Assembly: GCA_002378665.1 (NCBI GenBank)
Contig: DFSO01000089.1
Span: forward strand, 3,579-15,102
Direction of reading: 5' to 3'
Origin: Loktanella sp. UBA3435
GTDB taxonomy: Bacteria; Pseudomonadota; Alphaproteobacteria; Rhodobacterales; Rhodobacteraceae
Length of the DNA: 11,524 bases
The notes below the pieces were generated by a model. It was given only the letters and a program-made list of their open reading frames with translations. It did not search any database and was not told the DNA's origin. A program made the translations under genes and the position numbers. Positions within the stretch are counted from its first letter, which is position 1; every line of letters starts with the position of its first letter. This document shows positions 1 to 6,549 of the stretch, one piece after another.

Positions 1-26
1 CCGGTGATAAGGGCAGTGTTCGACAT
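1..26 (-). CDS. Start of a probable short-chain dehydrogenase/reductase (partial)
   Basis: The complementary strand reads an ATG at 26-24, followed by codons for MSNTALITG up to the window edge. An AGGA ribosome binding site lies about 7 bases upstream. A start of the form TALITG is typical of classical short-chain dehydrogenases, where it forms the first beta strand and leads into the TGxxxGxG nucleotide-binding turn. Only nine residues are visible, so the family call rests on this N-terminus alone and the substrate is unknown. It follows the YciI-like gene on the same strand after 53 bases and could be co-transcribed with it. Chance resemblance is possible. Confidence 0.5.
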
Positions 27-63
27 GTGTTTTCCTGATTTTAGAGGGGGAAGATGCGTCAAG

Positions 64-80
64 ACACACCTTGCGTGTGT
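64..80 (-). other. Weak hairpin at the end of the YciI-like gene
   Basis: ACACAC at 64-69 can pair with GTGTGT at 75-80 across a 5-base loop, overlapping the stop codon of the YciI-like gene. No T-run follows on either strand, so it does not look like an intrinsic terminator. It may modestly stabilise or attenuate a transcript that continues into the dehydrogenase gene. Confidence 0.25.
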
Positions 81-376
81 TAGCCCATCACAATGAGTTC
101 TGAGACTTGCATCGATGCATTGTCCATCTCAAGGAAGGGGCTTTTTTCGGCGATTGCGCGAGCGCTTGCGATGTCGGGTGCGTTGAGGATGGAATAGCCC
201 ATCATTGGTGTCCCGATCTGATCTGCGCCAAGCACGTGCGTGTTTTTCAGCGGCTGTTGGCCGACGACCATATCCAACCCACTCATCCATGCCATGTATC
301 GCGCCATATGGGCTTTGCCCTCTTCGGGGCTGCTGGGCTGGCTGCCGCCGTGGTAGGTGAGGATGAACTGTGGCAT
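80..376 (-). CDS. YciI-like (YCII-related domain) small protein
   Basis: This is a 98-residue protein beginning MPQFILTYHGG and ending SELIVMG. Its length, the N-terminal beta strand followed by a Tyr-His-Gly-Gly turn, the central MARYMAWMSGL helix and the closing strand after a helix of the form SARAIAEKSPF fit the YCII-related (ferredoxin-like, dimeric) family. Such proteins are poorly understood; some are domains of larger enzymes and a few act on small molecules. The reading frame is open to an ATG at 436, but that extension runs through the gcrA terminator hairpin and is unlikely. The ATG at 376 has a GGAAA about 7 bases upstream, while the ATG at 388 has no good binding site. The family call is from recall of sequence character, not a search. 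Confidence 0.62.
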   Translation of the reverse strand: MPQFILTYHGGSQPSSPEEGKAHMARYMAWMSGLDMVVGQQPLKNTHVLGADQIGTPMMGYSILNAPDIASARAIAEKSPFLEMDNASMQVSELIVMG

Positions 377-420
377 GGGGTTTTCCATTTGTGGCTTGGG
401 TAAACTTACGTGCAAACCAC

Positions 421-449
421 GAAAAAAGCCACCCACGGCTGCGGGTGGC
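421..449 (-). terminator. Rho-independent terminator of gcrA
   Basis: On the minus strand, GCCACCC (449-443) pairs with GGGTGGC (434-428) around an 8-base loop, and six T residues follow at once (427-422). This is a textbook intrinsic terminator 36 bases past the gcrA stop. It separates gcrA from the YciI-like gene, which must therefore be transcribed mostly from its own promoter. Confidence 0.88.
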
Positions 450-458
450 CTCTATCTC

Positions 459-482
459 GTAGGATGGGTTTTAACCCATCGC
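459..482 (-). repeat. Dispersed palindromic repeat, copy 1 (after gcrA stop)
   Basis: Read on the minus strand, this copy has arms GATGGGTT and AACCCATC around AA, followed by CTAC. It starts two bases beyond the gcrA stop codon, between the gene and its terminator, so it lies in the gcrA 3' untranslated region. It matches the copies at 9033 and 10250 at 21 of 24 positions. Two of the three differences are a paired change (C-G to T-A) that keeps the stem intact. Confidence 0.8.
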
Positions 483-484
483 CC

Positions 485-1114
485 TTAGCGGCGGCGGTCG
501 CGCCGTGACGACATTGGCTGGAACGCGACGCCGACATGGGCCTCGCAATATGGCTTGCCAGTTGCGGTGCCCAAGCCACAGAACCAGAAATCATCCGTCG
601 CAGGGTCACCAACAGGCCATTTACAGGTCTTCTCGGTGAGTTCCATCAAGGTCAGGCGCTTGGCCGTTTTCTCGACTTCGGACACTTTGGCCAAGGCCTC
701 TGGTGAAATCTCGTTCGCAGAGGGCTGCGGCGGCAAGGGTTGGCCCGCAGGAATAATCGCACGACGGGCAGCCGAGATTGGGATGCCGTTCTCGTCAAGC
801 TCAAGAACCTCTTCCTCGCCGTCCTTTTTCTTAGGGGCAGCAGCTGGGGCCGCTGTTGTGCCTGTCGTGGCCTTTGGCTTTGGCGCGGGTTTTGGCGCAG
901 CTGGCGCCGCTTTGACCGCTGGCTTTTCCTTGGCTGCTGCCTTCGCTGGTGCGGCCGTTGCAGAGCCTGCACGGTTAGAAAGCCCCAAACGGTGCACTTT
1001 ACCGATCACAGCGTTGCGGGTCACACCGCCCAATTCCTTGGCGATCTGGCTGGCCGACTGACCTTCGCCCCACATCTTTTTAAGCGTCTCAACGCGCTCG
1101 TCTGTCCAGGACAT
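485..1114 (-). CDS. gcrA: Cell-cycle regulator GcrA
   Basis: GcrA is an alphaproteobacterial transcription cofactor that binds the housekeeping sigma factor on RNA polymerase and activates promoters carrying CcrM-methylated GANTC sites. The 209-residue protein opens with the hallmark SWTDERVETLKKMW and a helix-turn-helix of about 45 residues containing SASQIAKELG and TRNAVIGKVHRLGLS. An Ala/Pro/Lys-rich linker follows at about residues 50-98. The C-terminal region holds the conserved cysteine/histidine set TCKWP (C164), FCG (C179) and YCEAH (C190, H193), part of the sigma-interacting module. The frame extends upstream to 1153, but the ATG at 1114 matches the family N-terminus and has AAAGGA about 7 bases before it. 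The gene is divergent from an ABC permease across 130 bases and ends in a strong terminator. I saw no GANTC site in its upstream region. Confidence 0.95.
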   Translation of the reverse strand: MSWTDERVETLKKMWGEGQSASQIAKELGGVTRNAVIGKVHRLGLSNRAGSATAAPAKAAAKEKPAVKAAPAAPKPAPKPKATTGTTAAPAAAPKKKDGEEEVLELDENGIPISAARRAIIPAGQPLPPQPSANEISPEALAKVSEVEKTAKRLTLMELTEKTCKWPVGDPATDDFWFCGLGTATGKPYCEAHVGVAFQPMSSRRDRRR

Positions 1115-1134
1115 ACATATTCCTTTGGTTTTCG

Positions 1135-1152
1135 GGCAGGATGTGACGCGCA
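1135..1152. repeat. Direct repeat in the gcrA/permease intergenic region, copy 1
   Basis: GGCAGGATGTGACGCGCA matches the sequence at 1200-1217 at 17 of 18 positions, in the same orientation, with starts 65 bases apart. This copy lies 21 bases upstream of the gcrA start codon, so it should fall in or next to the gcrA promoter or leader. It may be an operator half or the remnant of a local duplication. Confidence 0.6.
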
Positions 1153-1161
1153 CATCGGGCC

Positions 1162-1190
1162 TTGCCTATTTCTTCAATCACCTATTGTAA
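1162..1190 (+). promoter_or_regulatory. Possible promoter of the ABC permease
   Basis: TTGCCT (1162-1167) and TTGTAA (1185-1190) are separated by 17 bases, a weak match to a sigma-70 promoter pointing towards the permease at 1245. It lies in the 130-base divergent region, where some promoter must exist. The match is poor at the -10 element, so the assignment is tentative. Confidence 0.28.
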
Positions 1191-1199
1191 GCATTGTGA

Positions 1200-1217
1200 G
1201 GCAGGATGTGAAGCGCA
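1200..1217. repeat. Direct repeat in the gcrA/permease intergenic region, copy 2
   Basis: GGCAGGATGTGAAGCGCA is the partner of the repeat at 1135-1152, with one mismatch (A for C). It ends 27 bases upstream of the permease start codon, so the two copies each sit close to one of the two divergent genes. Confidence 0.6.
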
Positions 1218-1244
1218 ACTGCCGAAATGAAGTGAGGTAAGATC

Positions 1245-2048
1245 ATGCAACAACAATCTGACATGGGTGTGCGTCGTTTTGGCCGCGTCAATTGGCTGGG
1301 CACATGGACGCTGATGCGCCGTGAAGTGAAGCGGTTTATGAACGTTTGGTCGCAAACGGTGATGGCCCCGCTGATCAATGCCGGTCTGTTTTTGATGATC
1401 TTCACCATCGCGATTGGCCCGCAGCGCGGCGATGTGATGGGGGTTCCGTTTATGACGTTCTTGGCACCGGGTATTCTAACCATGACCGTGATCCAGAATG
1501 CGTTTGCGAATACCTCGTCAAGTTTGGCGAGCGCCAAGGTGCAGGGCAATATCGTCGATACGCTGATGCCGCCGCTGTCTGCTGCGGAATTGGTGACAGG
1601 CTATATCTGCGGCGCGATTGCCCGTGGTGCCTTGGTCGCTGTCGTGATTGCGCTGGGTTGCTGGATTTTCCTTGGTGTTGGTATGGTCAATCCATTCTGG
1701 GTGATCCTGTTTGTTCTGTTGGGCTCAATCCTGATGGGTGGGCTTGGCCTTATCGCGGGTATTTTTGCCAATAAGTTTGACCAGTTGTCCGCGATCTCGA
1801 ACTTCCTGATCACACCGCTCGCGTTCCTGTCGGGCACGTTCTATTCCATCGACGCGCTGCCCGACTGGCTGCGCGCCATGTCCCATGCCAACCCGTTTTT
1901 CTATATCATCGACGGGGTCCGTTGGGGGATGATCGGCGTGTCTGATAGCAGCCCTTGGATTGGCCTTTGCGTTGTCGGGGCCGCTTGTACCGTGGTTGTC
2001 GGCATCTGCTGGCGTTGGATGAAAACGGGCTACCGTCTCAAAGCATAA
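1245..2048 (+). CDS. ABC-2 type transporter permease
   Basis: This 267-residue integral membrane protein is of the ABC-2 (YadH/NodJ-like) type. After a short basic N-terminus with a TLMRREVKRF amphipathic stretch, hydrophobic segments lie at about residues 39-58, 68-86, 115-145, 150-175, 183-200 and 235-257. The segment LAFLSGTFYSIDALPDWLR (residues 192-210), followed by NPFFYIIDGVRWG, is the characteristic C-terminal signature of ABC-2 exporter permeases. Such permeases work as dimers with a separate ATP-binding subunit to export lipids, polysaccharides or drugs. No ATPase gene is adjacent in this window: upstream is divergent gcrA and downstream is argD. The start has a clear GAGG binding site 8 bases upstream. 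The substrate cannot be told from the sequence. Confidence 0.88.
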   Translation: MQQQSDMGVRRFGRVNWLGTWTLMRREVKRFMNVWSQTVMAPLINAGLFLMIFTIAIGPQRGDVMGVPFMTFLAPGILTMTVIQNAFANTSSSLASAKVQGNIVDTLMPPLSAAELVTGYICGAIARGALVAVVIALGCWIFLGVGMVNPFWVILFVLLGSILMGGLGLIAGIFANKFDQLSAISNFLITPLAFLSGTFYSIDALPDWLRAMSHANPFFYIIDGVRWGMIGVSDSSPWIGLCVVGAACTVVVGICWRWMKTGYRLKA

Positions 2049-2241
2049 ATCACCTTCCCAAGCGCGGAACCTTCCGTTAAGTCATGTGGCATGATGAACC
2101 GTGCAACATTTGTAATCCGACGCCGACGCTAAGCCCGTCGTTTGATCCCGCACGTTCATTTATTTCCTAAACATCGTTGACATGAGGCCCCGCCATTGGC
2201 ACCAATCGGGCTTCTTTTATCCAGCAAAGGCTGCTTTCGCT

Positions 2242-3417
2242 ATGATCCCATCTGTTTTGCCGACCTATTCACGTGCGCCGCTTACTTTTGTGAAGGGCGA
2301 GGGCTCTTGGTTGACCGAGGCCGATGGCCGACGTTTCTTGGATTTGGGCGCAGGGATTGCAGTGAATACGTTGGGTCATGCGGCCCCTGAATTGGTCGCA
2401 GCTTTGACCGAGCAGGCGCAGAACCTTTGGCATGTCTCGAACCTTTACAACATTCCTGCCCAGCAAAAGCTGGCTGATGCGCTGGTCGATAAGACGTTTG
2501 CCGATACGGTGTTTTTCACCAACTCAGGCACGGAGGCCTGCGAGCTGGCCGTGAAGATGGCCCGCAAATATTGGTATGATAAGGGCGACACGGCGCGCAC
2601 GGATATCATCACCTTCTCCGGCTCGTTCCACGGGCGGTCAAGCGCGGGTATCTCGGCGGCGGGGTCCGAGAAGATGACCAAAGGGTTTGGTCCGCTGTTG
2701 CCCGGTTTTATCCATCTTGAATTTGGTGACCATGCGGCGCTGACTGAAGCGGCGAAATCGCCAACTGTTGCGGGGATTTTGGTGGAACCTGTGCAGGGCG
2801 AGGGCGGTATTCGTCCGCTGCCAGATGCTTGCCTCAAGGGTTTGCGCGATCTTTGCGACGAACATGGCATCCTGATGATGCTCGACGAGGTGCAATGCGG
2901 CATGGGGCGCACCGGCAAGCTTTTCGCCCATGAATGGGCAGGCGTGACGCCTGATATCATGATGGTCGCCAAGGGCATCGGCGGCGGCTTCCCTCTGGGC
3001 GCAGTTCTGGCCACGGAAAACGCGGCCTCTGGCATGGTTGCTGGAACGCACGGGTCGACTTATGGCGGCAACCCTTTGGCTTGCGCCGTGGGTGGCAAGG
3101 TGATGGAGATCGTAGCCGACGACGCGTTCTTGGCCGAGGTGAACCGCAAGGGTGGCTTGATGCGCCAACGGCTAGAAGGCTTGGTGGCCGCGCACCCCGA
3201 CGTGTTTGAAAGCGTGCGTGGCATGGGCCTGATGTTGGGCCTTAAGTGTAAGGCTGTGAACACCGATATCGTGAAAGCGGGTTATGCCGCGGGCGTCTTG
3301 ACCGTGCCTGCCGCCGACAACGTGATCCGCCTTTTGCCGCCGCTCAATATCAGCGACGACGATATTAACACGGCTGTGAACCTCCTTGATCAAGCGGCAA
3401 GCGCTTTTTCCGAGTAA
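2242..3417 (+). CDS. argD: Acetylornithine aminotransferase ArgD
   Basis: This is a class-III, PLP-dependent aminotransferase of 391 residues, the normal length for ArgD. It makes N-acetylornithine from N-acetylglutamate semialdehyde with glutamate as amino donor. In many bacteria it also serves lysine synthesis. Visible motifs are NSGTEACELAVK (94-105, cofactor phosphate binding), FSGSFHGRS (125-133), EPVQGEGG (182-189), LDEVQCGMGRTG (214-225, with Asp215 contacting the pyridine nitrogen), the Schiff-base lysine Lys244 in VAKGIGGGFPLGA, and HGSTYGGNPLA (270-280). The frame is open from an ATG at 2182, but the family N-terminus begins MIPSVLPTYSRAPL, giving a start at 2242; its ribosome binding site (AAAGG) is weak and distant. 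argF follows 57 bases downstream on the same strand, so the two are probably co-transcribed. Confidence 0.94.
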   Translation: MIPSVLPTYSRAPLTFVKGEGSWLTEADGRRFLDLGAGIAVNTLGHAAPELVAALTEQAQNLWHVSNLYNIPAQQKLADALVDKTFADTVFFTNSGTEACELAVKMARKYWYDKGDTARTDIITFSGSFHGRSSAGISAAGSEKMTKGFGPLLPGFIHLEFGDHAALTEAAKSPTVAGILVEPVQGEGGIRPLPDACLKGLRDLCDEHGILMMLDEVQCGMGRTGKLFAHEWAGVTPDIMMVAKGIGGGFPLGAVLATENAASGMVAGTHGSTYGGNPLACAVGGKVMEIVADDAFLAEVNRKGGLMRQRLEGLVAAHPDVFESVRGMGLMLGLKCKAVNTDIVKAGYAAGVLTVPAADNVIRLLPPLNISDDDINTAVNLLDQAASAFSE

Positions 3418-3432
3418 AAATATGCTGGGGGT

Positions 3433-3450
3433 CTGGGGGCTAGCCCCCAG
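3433..3450. repeat. Perfect palindrome between argD and argF
   Basis: CTGGGGGCTAGCCCCCAG is an 18-base perfect inverted repeat in the 57-base gap between argD and argF. A second GCTGGGGGT just before it (3424-3432) offers an alternative pairing partner. No T-run follows, so it is not a standard terminator. In a joint argDF transcript it would form a stable hairpin that could protect or separate the two coding parts. Confidence 0.7.
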
Positions 3451-3474
3451 CCTTGGCCAAAAGCGAAAAGACAT

Positions 3475-4380
3475 ATGACACATTTTCTCGACATCCATAC
3501 GACCCCGCAATCAGAATTACGGGACATCATCACCAAGGCGCGCAGCATGAAAGATGCCCGCGCAGGTCTGTCCAAAGGCACGCTTGACGCCGACCAGCCC
3601 TTTGCAGGGCAGATGGTTGCGCTCATATTTGAAAAACCCTCAACCCGCACGCGTGTGAGTTTTGATGTGGGCGTGCGCCAGATGGGGGGGCAGACGATGG
3701 TCTTGTCGGGCGCTGATATGCAGCTTGGTCATGGTGAGACGATCGCTGATACGGCGCGGGTTTTATCGCGCTACGTCGATTTGATCATGATCCGGACCTT
3801 TGAAGAGCAGACGCTCTTGGATATGGCCGAGCATGCGACGGTGCCTGTGATCAACGGGCTGACCAACCGCACGCATCCTTGCCAGATCATGGCCGATATC
3901 ATGACGTTTGAAGAGCATAACGGCCCTATCAAAGGCAAGAAGGTGGTTTGGTCTGGTGACGGTAACAACGTCTTTGCCAGTTTTGCCCATGCCGCCAAGC
4001 AGTTCGATTTTGAATTGGTGTTTACGGGGCCAGAAACGCTTGATCCTGAACGGGCCTTGGACGGGCTTTATCGCACCGAGCGTGACCCCAATATTGCCGT
4101 GCAAGGGGCTGATCTTGTTGTGACAGATACGTGGGTGTCGATGCATGATCCGCAATCCGCGCGTGAGCGTCGCCATAATCAATTGCGCGGGTATCAGGTC
4201 AATGATGCGCTGATGGCGAAGGCCAAGGATGATGCATTGTTCATGCACTGTCTGCCAGCGCACCGTGATGACGAGGCTACGTCATCCGTGATGGATGGCA
4301 AGCATTCGGTGATTTTTGATGAGGCTGAAAACAGGCTGCATGTGCAAAAGGCAATCATGCGCCATTGTTTGGGGGTTTGA
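3475..4380 (+). CDS. argF: Ornithine carbamoyltransferase ArgF
   Basis: This cytoplasmic enzyme joins carbamoyl phosphate and ornithine to give citrulline in arginine synthesis. It has 301 residues, within the usual size range. The carbamoyl-phosphate motif STRTR is at residues 56-60 (within FEKPSTRTRVSF). HPCQ is at 134-137. The ornithine-binding loop DTWVSM is at 218-223, and HCLPAHR with the catalytic Cys259 is at 258-264. The residue after VSM is His rather than the more common Gly, within a region that is otherwise normal. The start at 3475 has only a loose purine-rich GAAAAG upstream, about 5 bases from the ATG. It lies directly after argD, which fits a two-gene arginine unit. A catabolic role is less likely because no arcA or arcC is nearby. 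Confidence 0.94.
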   Translation: MTHFLDIHTTPQSELRDIITKARSMKDARAGLSKGTLDADQPFAGQMVALIFEKPSTRTRVSFDVGVRQMGGQTMVLSGADMQLGHGETIADTARVLSRYVDLIMIRTFEEQTLLDMAEHATVPVINGLTNRTHPCQIMADIMTFEEHNGPIKGKKVVWSGDGNNVFASFAHAAKQFDFELVFTGPETLDPERALDGLYRTERDPNIAVQGADLVVTDTWVSMHDPQSARERRHNQLRGYQVNDALMAKAKDDALFMHCLPAHRDDEATSSVMDGKHSVIFDEAENRLHVQKAIMRHCLGV

Positions 4381-4382
4381 TG

Positions 4383-4403
4383 CCATTTTTCGTCGAAAAA
4401 TGG
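4383..4403. repeat. Palindrome directly after argF
   Basis: CCATTTTTCG (4383-4392) and CGAAAAATGG (4394-4403) are perfect inverse complements with one base between them. The palindrome begins two bases after the argF stop codon. It has no T-run outside the stem and is probably an intergenic repeat element or an mRNA end-stabilising hairpin, not a terminator by itself. Confidence 0.65.
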
Positions 4404-4409
4404 ATGCCT

Positions 4410-4440
4410 CCGGCGGGAGTATTTTCCGGCGGGAGTATTT
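4410..4440. repeat. Tandem duplication of a 15-base unit
   Basis: CCGGCGGGAGTATTT occurs at 4410-4424 and again at 4426-4440, a perfect direct repeat with a period of 16 bases. It follows the palindrome behind argF. The C+G-rich CCTCCGGCGGGAG part can itself fold. The unit is reminiscent of intergenic sequence seen often in Rhodobacterales, a comparison made from memory only. No protein is encoded here. Confidence 0.7.
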
Positions 4441-4456
4441 GAGGACATAGAAAATG

Positions 4457-4489
4457 AAAGCCCTCCGTGCCGATGCGCGGGGGGCTTTT
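4457..4489 (+). terminator. Terminator between convergent argF and the phosphate transporter
   Basis: AAAGCCCTCCG (4457-4467) pairs with CGGGGGGCTTT (4478-4488) around a 10-base loop, and a short T-run overlaps the end. On the plus strand the single non-Watson-Crick position is a permissible G-U pair. On the minus strand it is an A-C mismatch. The hairpin therefore best serves argF but could also stop transcripts of the convergent transporter gene, whose stop codon is at 4494. Confidence 0.72.
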
Positions 4490-4493
4490 AGAT

Positions 4494-5975
4494 TTAAACG
4501 AAGGCCGCGTGGAGCACCAAGTAGATCACGCCTGACAGTAGGGCCGCTGCGGGGACAGTGACGACCCAAGCGGCGATGATTGTCAGGAAGTGGGAGCGGC
4601 GCACGAGTTTACGGCGGCTGCGCTCTTCTGGTGCGATGCGTTCTGCCTCGTCACGTGTCGCCTTTGACAGGCGAGCACGGCGCTCTTCGTGGTATTCACG
4701 GTAGAAGCCGACGCCAAAAATCCCGCCAATTGCGATATGCGTTGACGAGACAGGCAGGCCCAACCAGCTTGCGATGATCACTGTGATCGCAGCGGAGAGT
4801 GCCACGCAGTAAGCGCGCATCGGGTTCAGTTTGGTAATCTGGTTGCCGACCATGCGGATCAGTTTTGGCCCAAACAGCACGAGGCCGAACGAGAGCCCAA
4901 GTGCGCCGATGACCATGACCCAAAGTGGAATCTCAACTTTGCCTGCGAATTCGCCGAACTGTTCGGCGTGCACGATTGCAGCCAATGGGCCAACAGCATT
5001 TGCCACGTCGTTGGCGCCATGCGCGAATGAGAGGAGTGCCGCAGATAGTACGAGAGGCAGAGTGAACAAGACCTTGAGCGACCGGTTCCGGTTCTCAAGT
5101 CCTTCGGACTGGCGCTTCACAAACGGCACCGCGATAAAGTAGAGGACGACGCCAACGGCAGCACCCAACATGACCGCATGTGCGCCAGTGATATCGATAA
5201 CCTGCTTGAGGCCCTTCATCGACAAATACGTCGCGAATACGCCAGACATGATCGCGATCAACACGGGTACCCATTTGCGGGCTGCAGCGATCTTGTCTTC
5301 TTTATAGATAATCTGCGACTTAATAAACGCGAGGAAAAGTGCTGCGATTGCACCACCAAGGACGGGCGAAATGATCCAGCTGGCTGCAATGCCGCCCATT
5401 GTTGGCCAGTTCACGGCTGAGAACCCAGCCGCCGCAATGCCCGCCCCCATAACACCACCAACGATGGAGTGTGTTGTGGACACAGGCGCGCCAAGGAATG
5501 TGGCCAAATTGACCCAAAGCGCTGACGAGATCAGTGCCGCCATCATCGCCCAGATGAAAACGTCGTGGCCTGCCACGCTTTCGGGGTTAATGATTCCCTT
5601 GGAAATGGTCGAAACCACGTCGCCACCCGCCAAAAGTGCGCCTGCCGTCTCGCACACAGCGGCGATTGCAATTGCGCCGCCCATGGTCAGCGCATTGGCC
5701 CCAACGGCAGGGCCCATGTTGTTGGCCACGTCATTTGCGCCGATGTTCACGGCCATATATGCGCCAACGCCAGCAGCCGCGATTACGACCCAAGATGTTG
5801 TTGCGCCAGCGAAAAATATGGATGATGCAATGGCTGCAAGGATGATGAAGAGGAACGCAATGCCAAGGCCAACCATCGGTTTGGCCACATAAAGCGTCGC
5901 GGATTCAAACGACGCGATGCGACCAAGGTCGCGGTCGAGCGTTTTCCAATTGTGATCTGATTTATTCGTCGACAT
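4494..5975 (-). CDS. PiT-family inorganic phosphate transporter
   Basis: This is a 493-residue inner-membrane protein of the PiT (PHO4) family, which imports phosphate, usually as a metal-phosphate complex, with protons or sodium. The family's internal duplication is plain. GANDVANN lies at residues 79-86 and GANDVANA at 320-327, each followed by a Gly-Pro, and each half also carries a threonine/serine loop: APVSTTHSIVGG at 163-174 and LPVSSTHIAIGG at 407-418. About ten or more hydrophobic segments are visible. Between the last two segments is a charged cytoplasmic stretch (about residues 425-462, rich in Arg and Glu). The ATG at 5975 has GGGGAA 8 bases upstream. It is convergent with argF and lies 84 bases downstream of the NUDIX gene. 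No PhoU-like gene is adjacent. Confidence 0.92.
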   Translation of the reverse strand: MSTNKSDHNWKTLDRDLGRIASFESATLYVAKPMVGLGIAFLFIILAAIASSIFFAGATTSWVVIAAAGVGAYMAVNIGANDVANNMGPAVGANALTMGGAIAIAAVCETAGALLAGGDVVSTISKGIINPESVAGHDVFIWAMMAALISSALWVNLATFLGAPVSTTHSIVGGVMGAGIAAAGFSAVNWPTMGGIAASWIISPVLGGAIAALFLAFIKSQIIYKEDKIAAARKWVPVLIAIMSGVFATYLSMKGLKQVIDITGAHAVMLGAAVGVVLYFIAVPFVKRQSEGLENRNRSLKVLFTLPLVLSAALLSFAHGANDVANAVGPLAAIVHAEQFGEFAGKVEIPLWVMVIGALGLSFGLVLFGPKLIRMVGNQITKLNPMRAYCVALSAAITVIIASWLGLPVSSTHIAIGGIFGVGFYREYHEERRARLSKATRDEAERIAPEERSRRKLVRRSHFLTIIAAWVVTVPAAALLSGVIYLVLHAAFV

Positions 5976-5995
5976 GGCGTTCCCCGATGGATGCT

Positions 5996-6024
5996 TAATT
6001 TCTATGCGAGGGGGTAACGGTCAA
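5996..6024 (-). promoter_or_regulatory. Possible promoter of the phosphate transporter gene
   Basis: On the minus strand, TTGACC (6024-6019) is followed after 17 bases by AAATTA (6001-5996), ending 20 bases before the start codon. The -35 element is good and the -10 element is poor. I see no pair of Pho-box repeats here, so phosphate control through PhoB is not supported by this stretch. Confidence 0.32.
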
Positions 6025-6059
6025 CGTCGTGGATTTCAACGCTGGGATTGGCTGGGGTG

Positions 6060-6518
6060 CTAAAACTTAGCCAAGAGTGACTTTAGTTGTGCATTGTCGA
6101 CCAATTCCGCAGCCTTTGAAGGCGAGACCCAAATGCGTTCCCTGCGGTTCGCCTCGGGGAAATCATTGGCGACATCCGCAACCTTCAGCTTGTAAACCAT
6201 TGTTTCACACGGTTCTGAGCGGCCATTGTTGTAGGTTTTGCGGCCAAAGAATGACCCCATGGATGCTTCGCCAACTTTGGAGGCTTTGACGCCGCCTTCT
6301 TCCCATGCTTCTTGGGCGGCCGCCTCGCCAGCGGTCAAACCGTCGATTGGCCAGCCCTTGGGGAGAATCCAGCGACCTGAGGAGGAGCTTACCAAAAGCA
6401 CCTCTTTGCCAGCGTCAGTCTTGCGGTGACACAGGGCCGCAAGTTGCAGCGCGGGGGGCCGTTGAAATAACGGGCGAAGGACGCCCGTCCACAAAGAACG
6501 GAACACAGTATTCATCAT
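6060..6518 (-). CDS. NUDIX hydrolase with an altered Nudix box
   Basis: This protein of 152 residues fits a single NUDIX domain, whose members cleave nucleoside diphosphates linked to another group. The sequence SSGRWILPKGWP leads into the box at residues 55-77, where the pattern Gx5Ex7REUxEExGU reads G55, then L61 in place of the first Glu, Q69 in place of Arg, then E70, E73 and E74 with GGV at the end. The metal-binding glutamates are kept. The ILPKGWP form recalls the branch that includes diphosphoinositol polyphosphate phosphohydrolases, so a polyphosphorylated substrate is possible but not shown. Two ATGs stand side by side (6518 and 6515); AGG spacing favours the second. The gene lies 78 bases after hrpB on the same strand. 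Confidence 0.85.
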   Translation of the reverse strand: MMNTVFRSLWTGVLRPLFQRPPALQLAALCHRKTDAGKEVLLVSSSSGRWILPKGWPIDGLTAGEAAAQEAWEEGGVKASKVGEASMGSFFGRKTYNNGRSEPCETMVYKLKVADVANDFPEANRRERIWVSPSKAAELVDNAQLKSLLAKF

Positions 6519-6549
6519 AACCTGCCAATAGTCTTATTTTATTACCTTT

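Noticed and set aside
555..1061. Plus-strand frame opposite gcrA
   Set aside because: It is a mirror of the Ala/Pro/Lys-rich linker of GcrA and has no independent support.
2177..2205. Promoter for argD beginning at TTGACA (2177-2182)
   Set aside because: The -35 hexamer is perfect, but no acceptable -10 element lies 16-18 bases downstream, so I did not list it as a feature.
3475..4380. His after VSM in ArgF as a sign of altered function
   Set aside because: All other substrate-binding motifs are intact and I believe this substitution also occurs in related alphaproteobacterial enzymes, so it is probably a lineage variant.
5371..5892. Long plus-strand frame opposite the phosphate transporter
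   Set aside because: It is Ala/Pro/Thr-rich, a typical reverse reading of a membrane protein gene, and is antisense to conserved transporter motifs.
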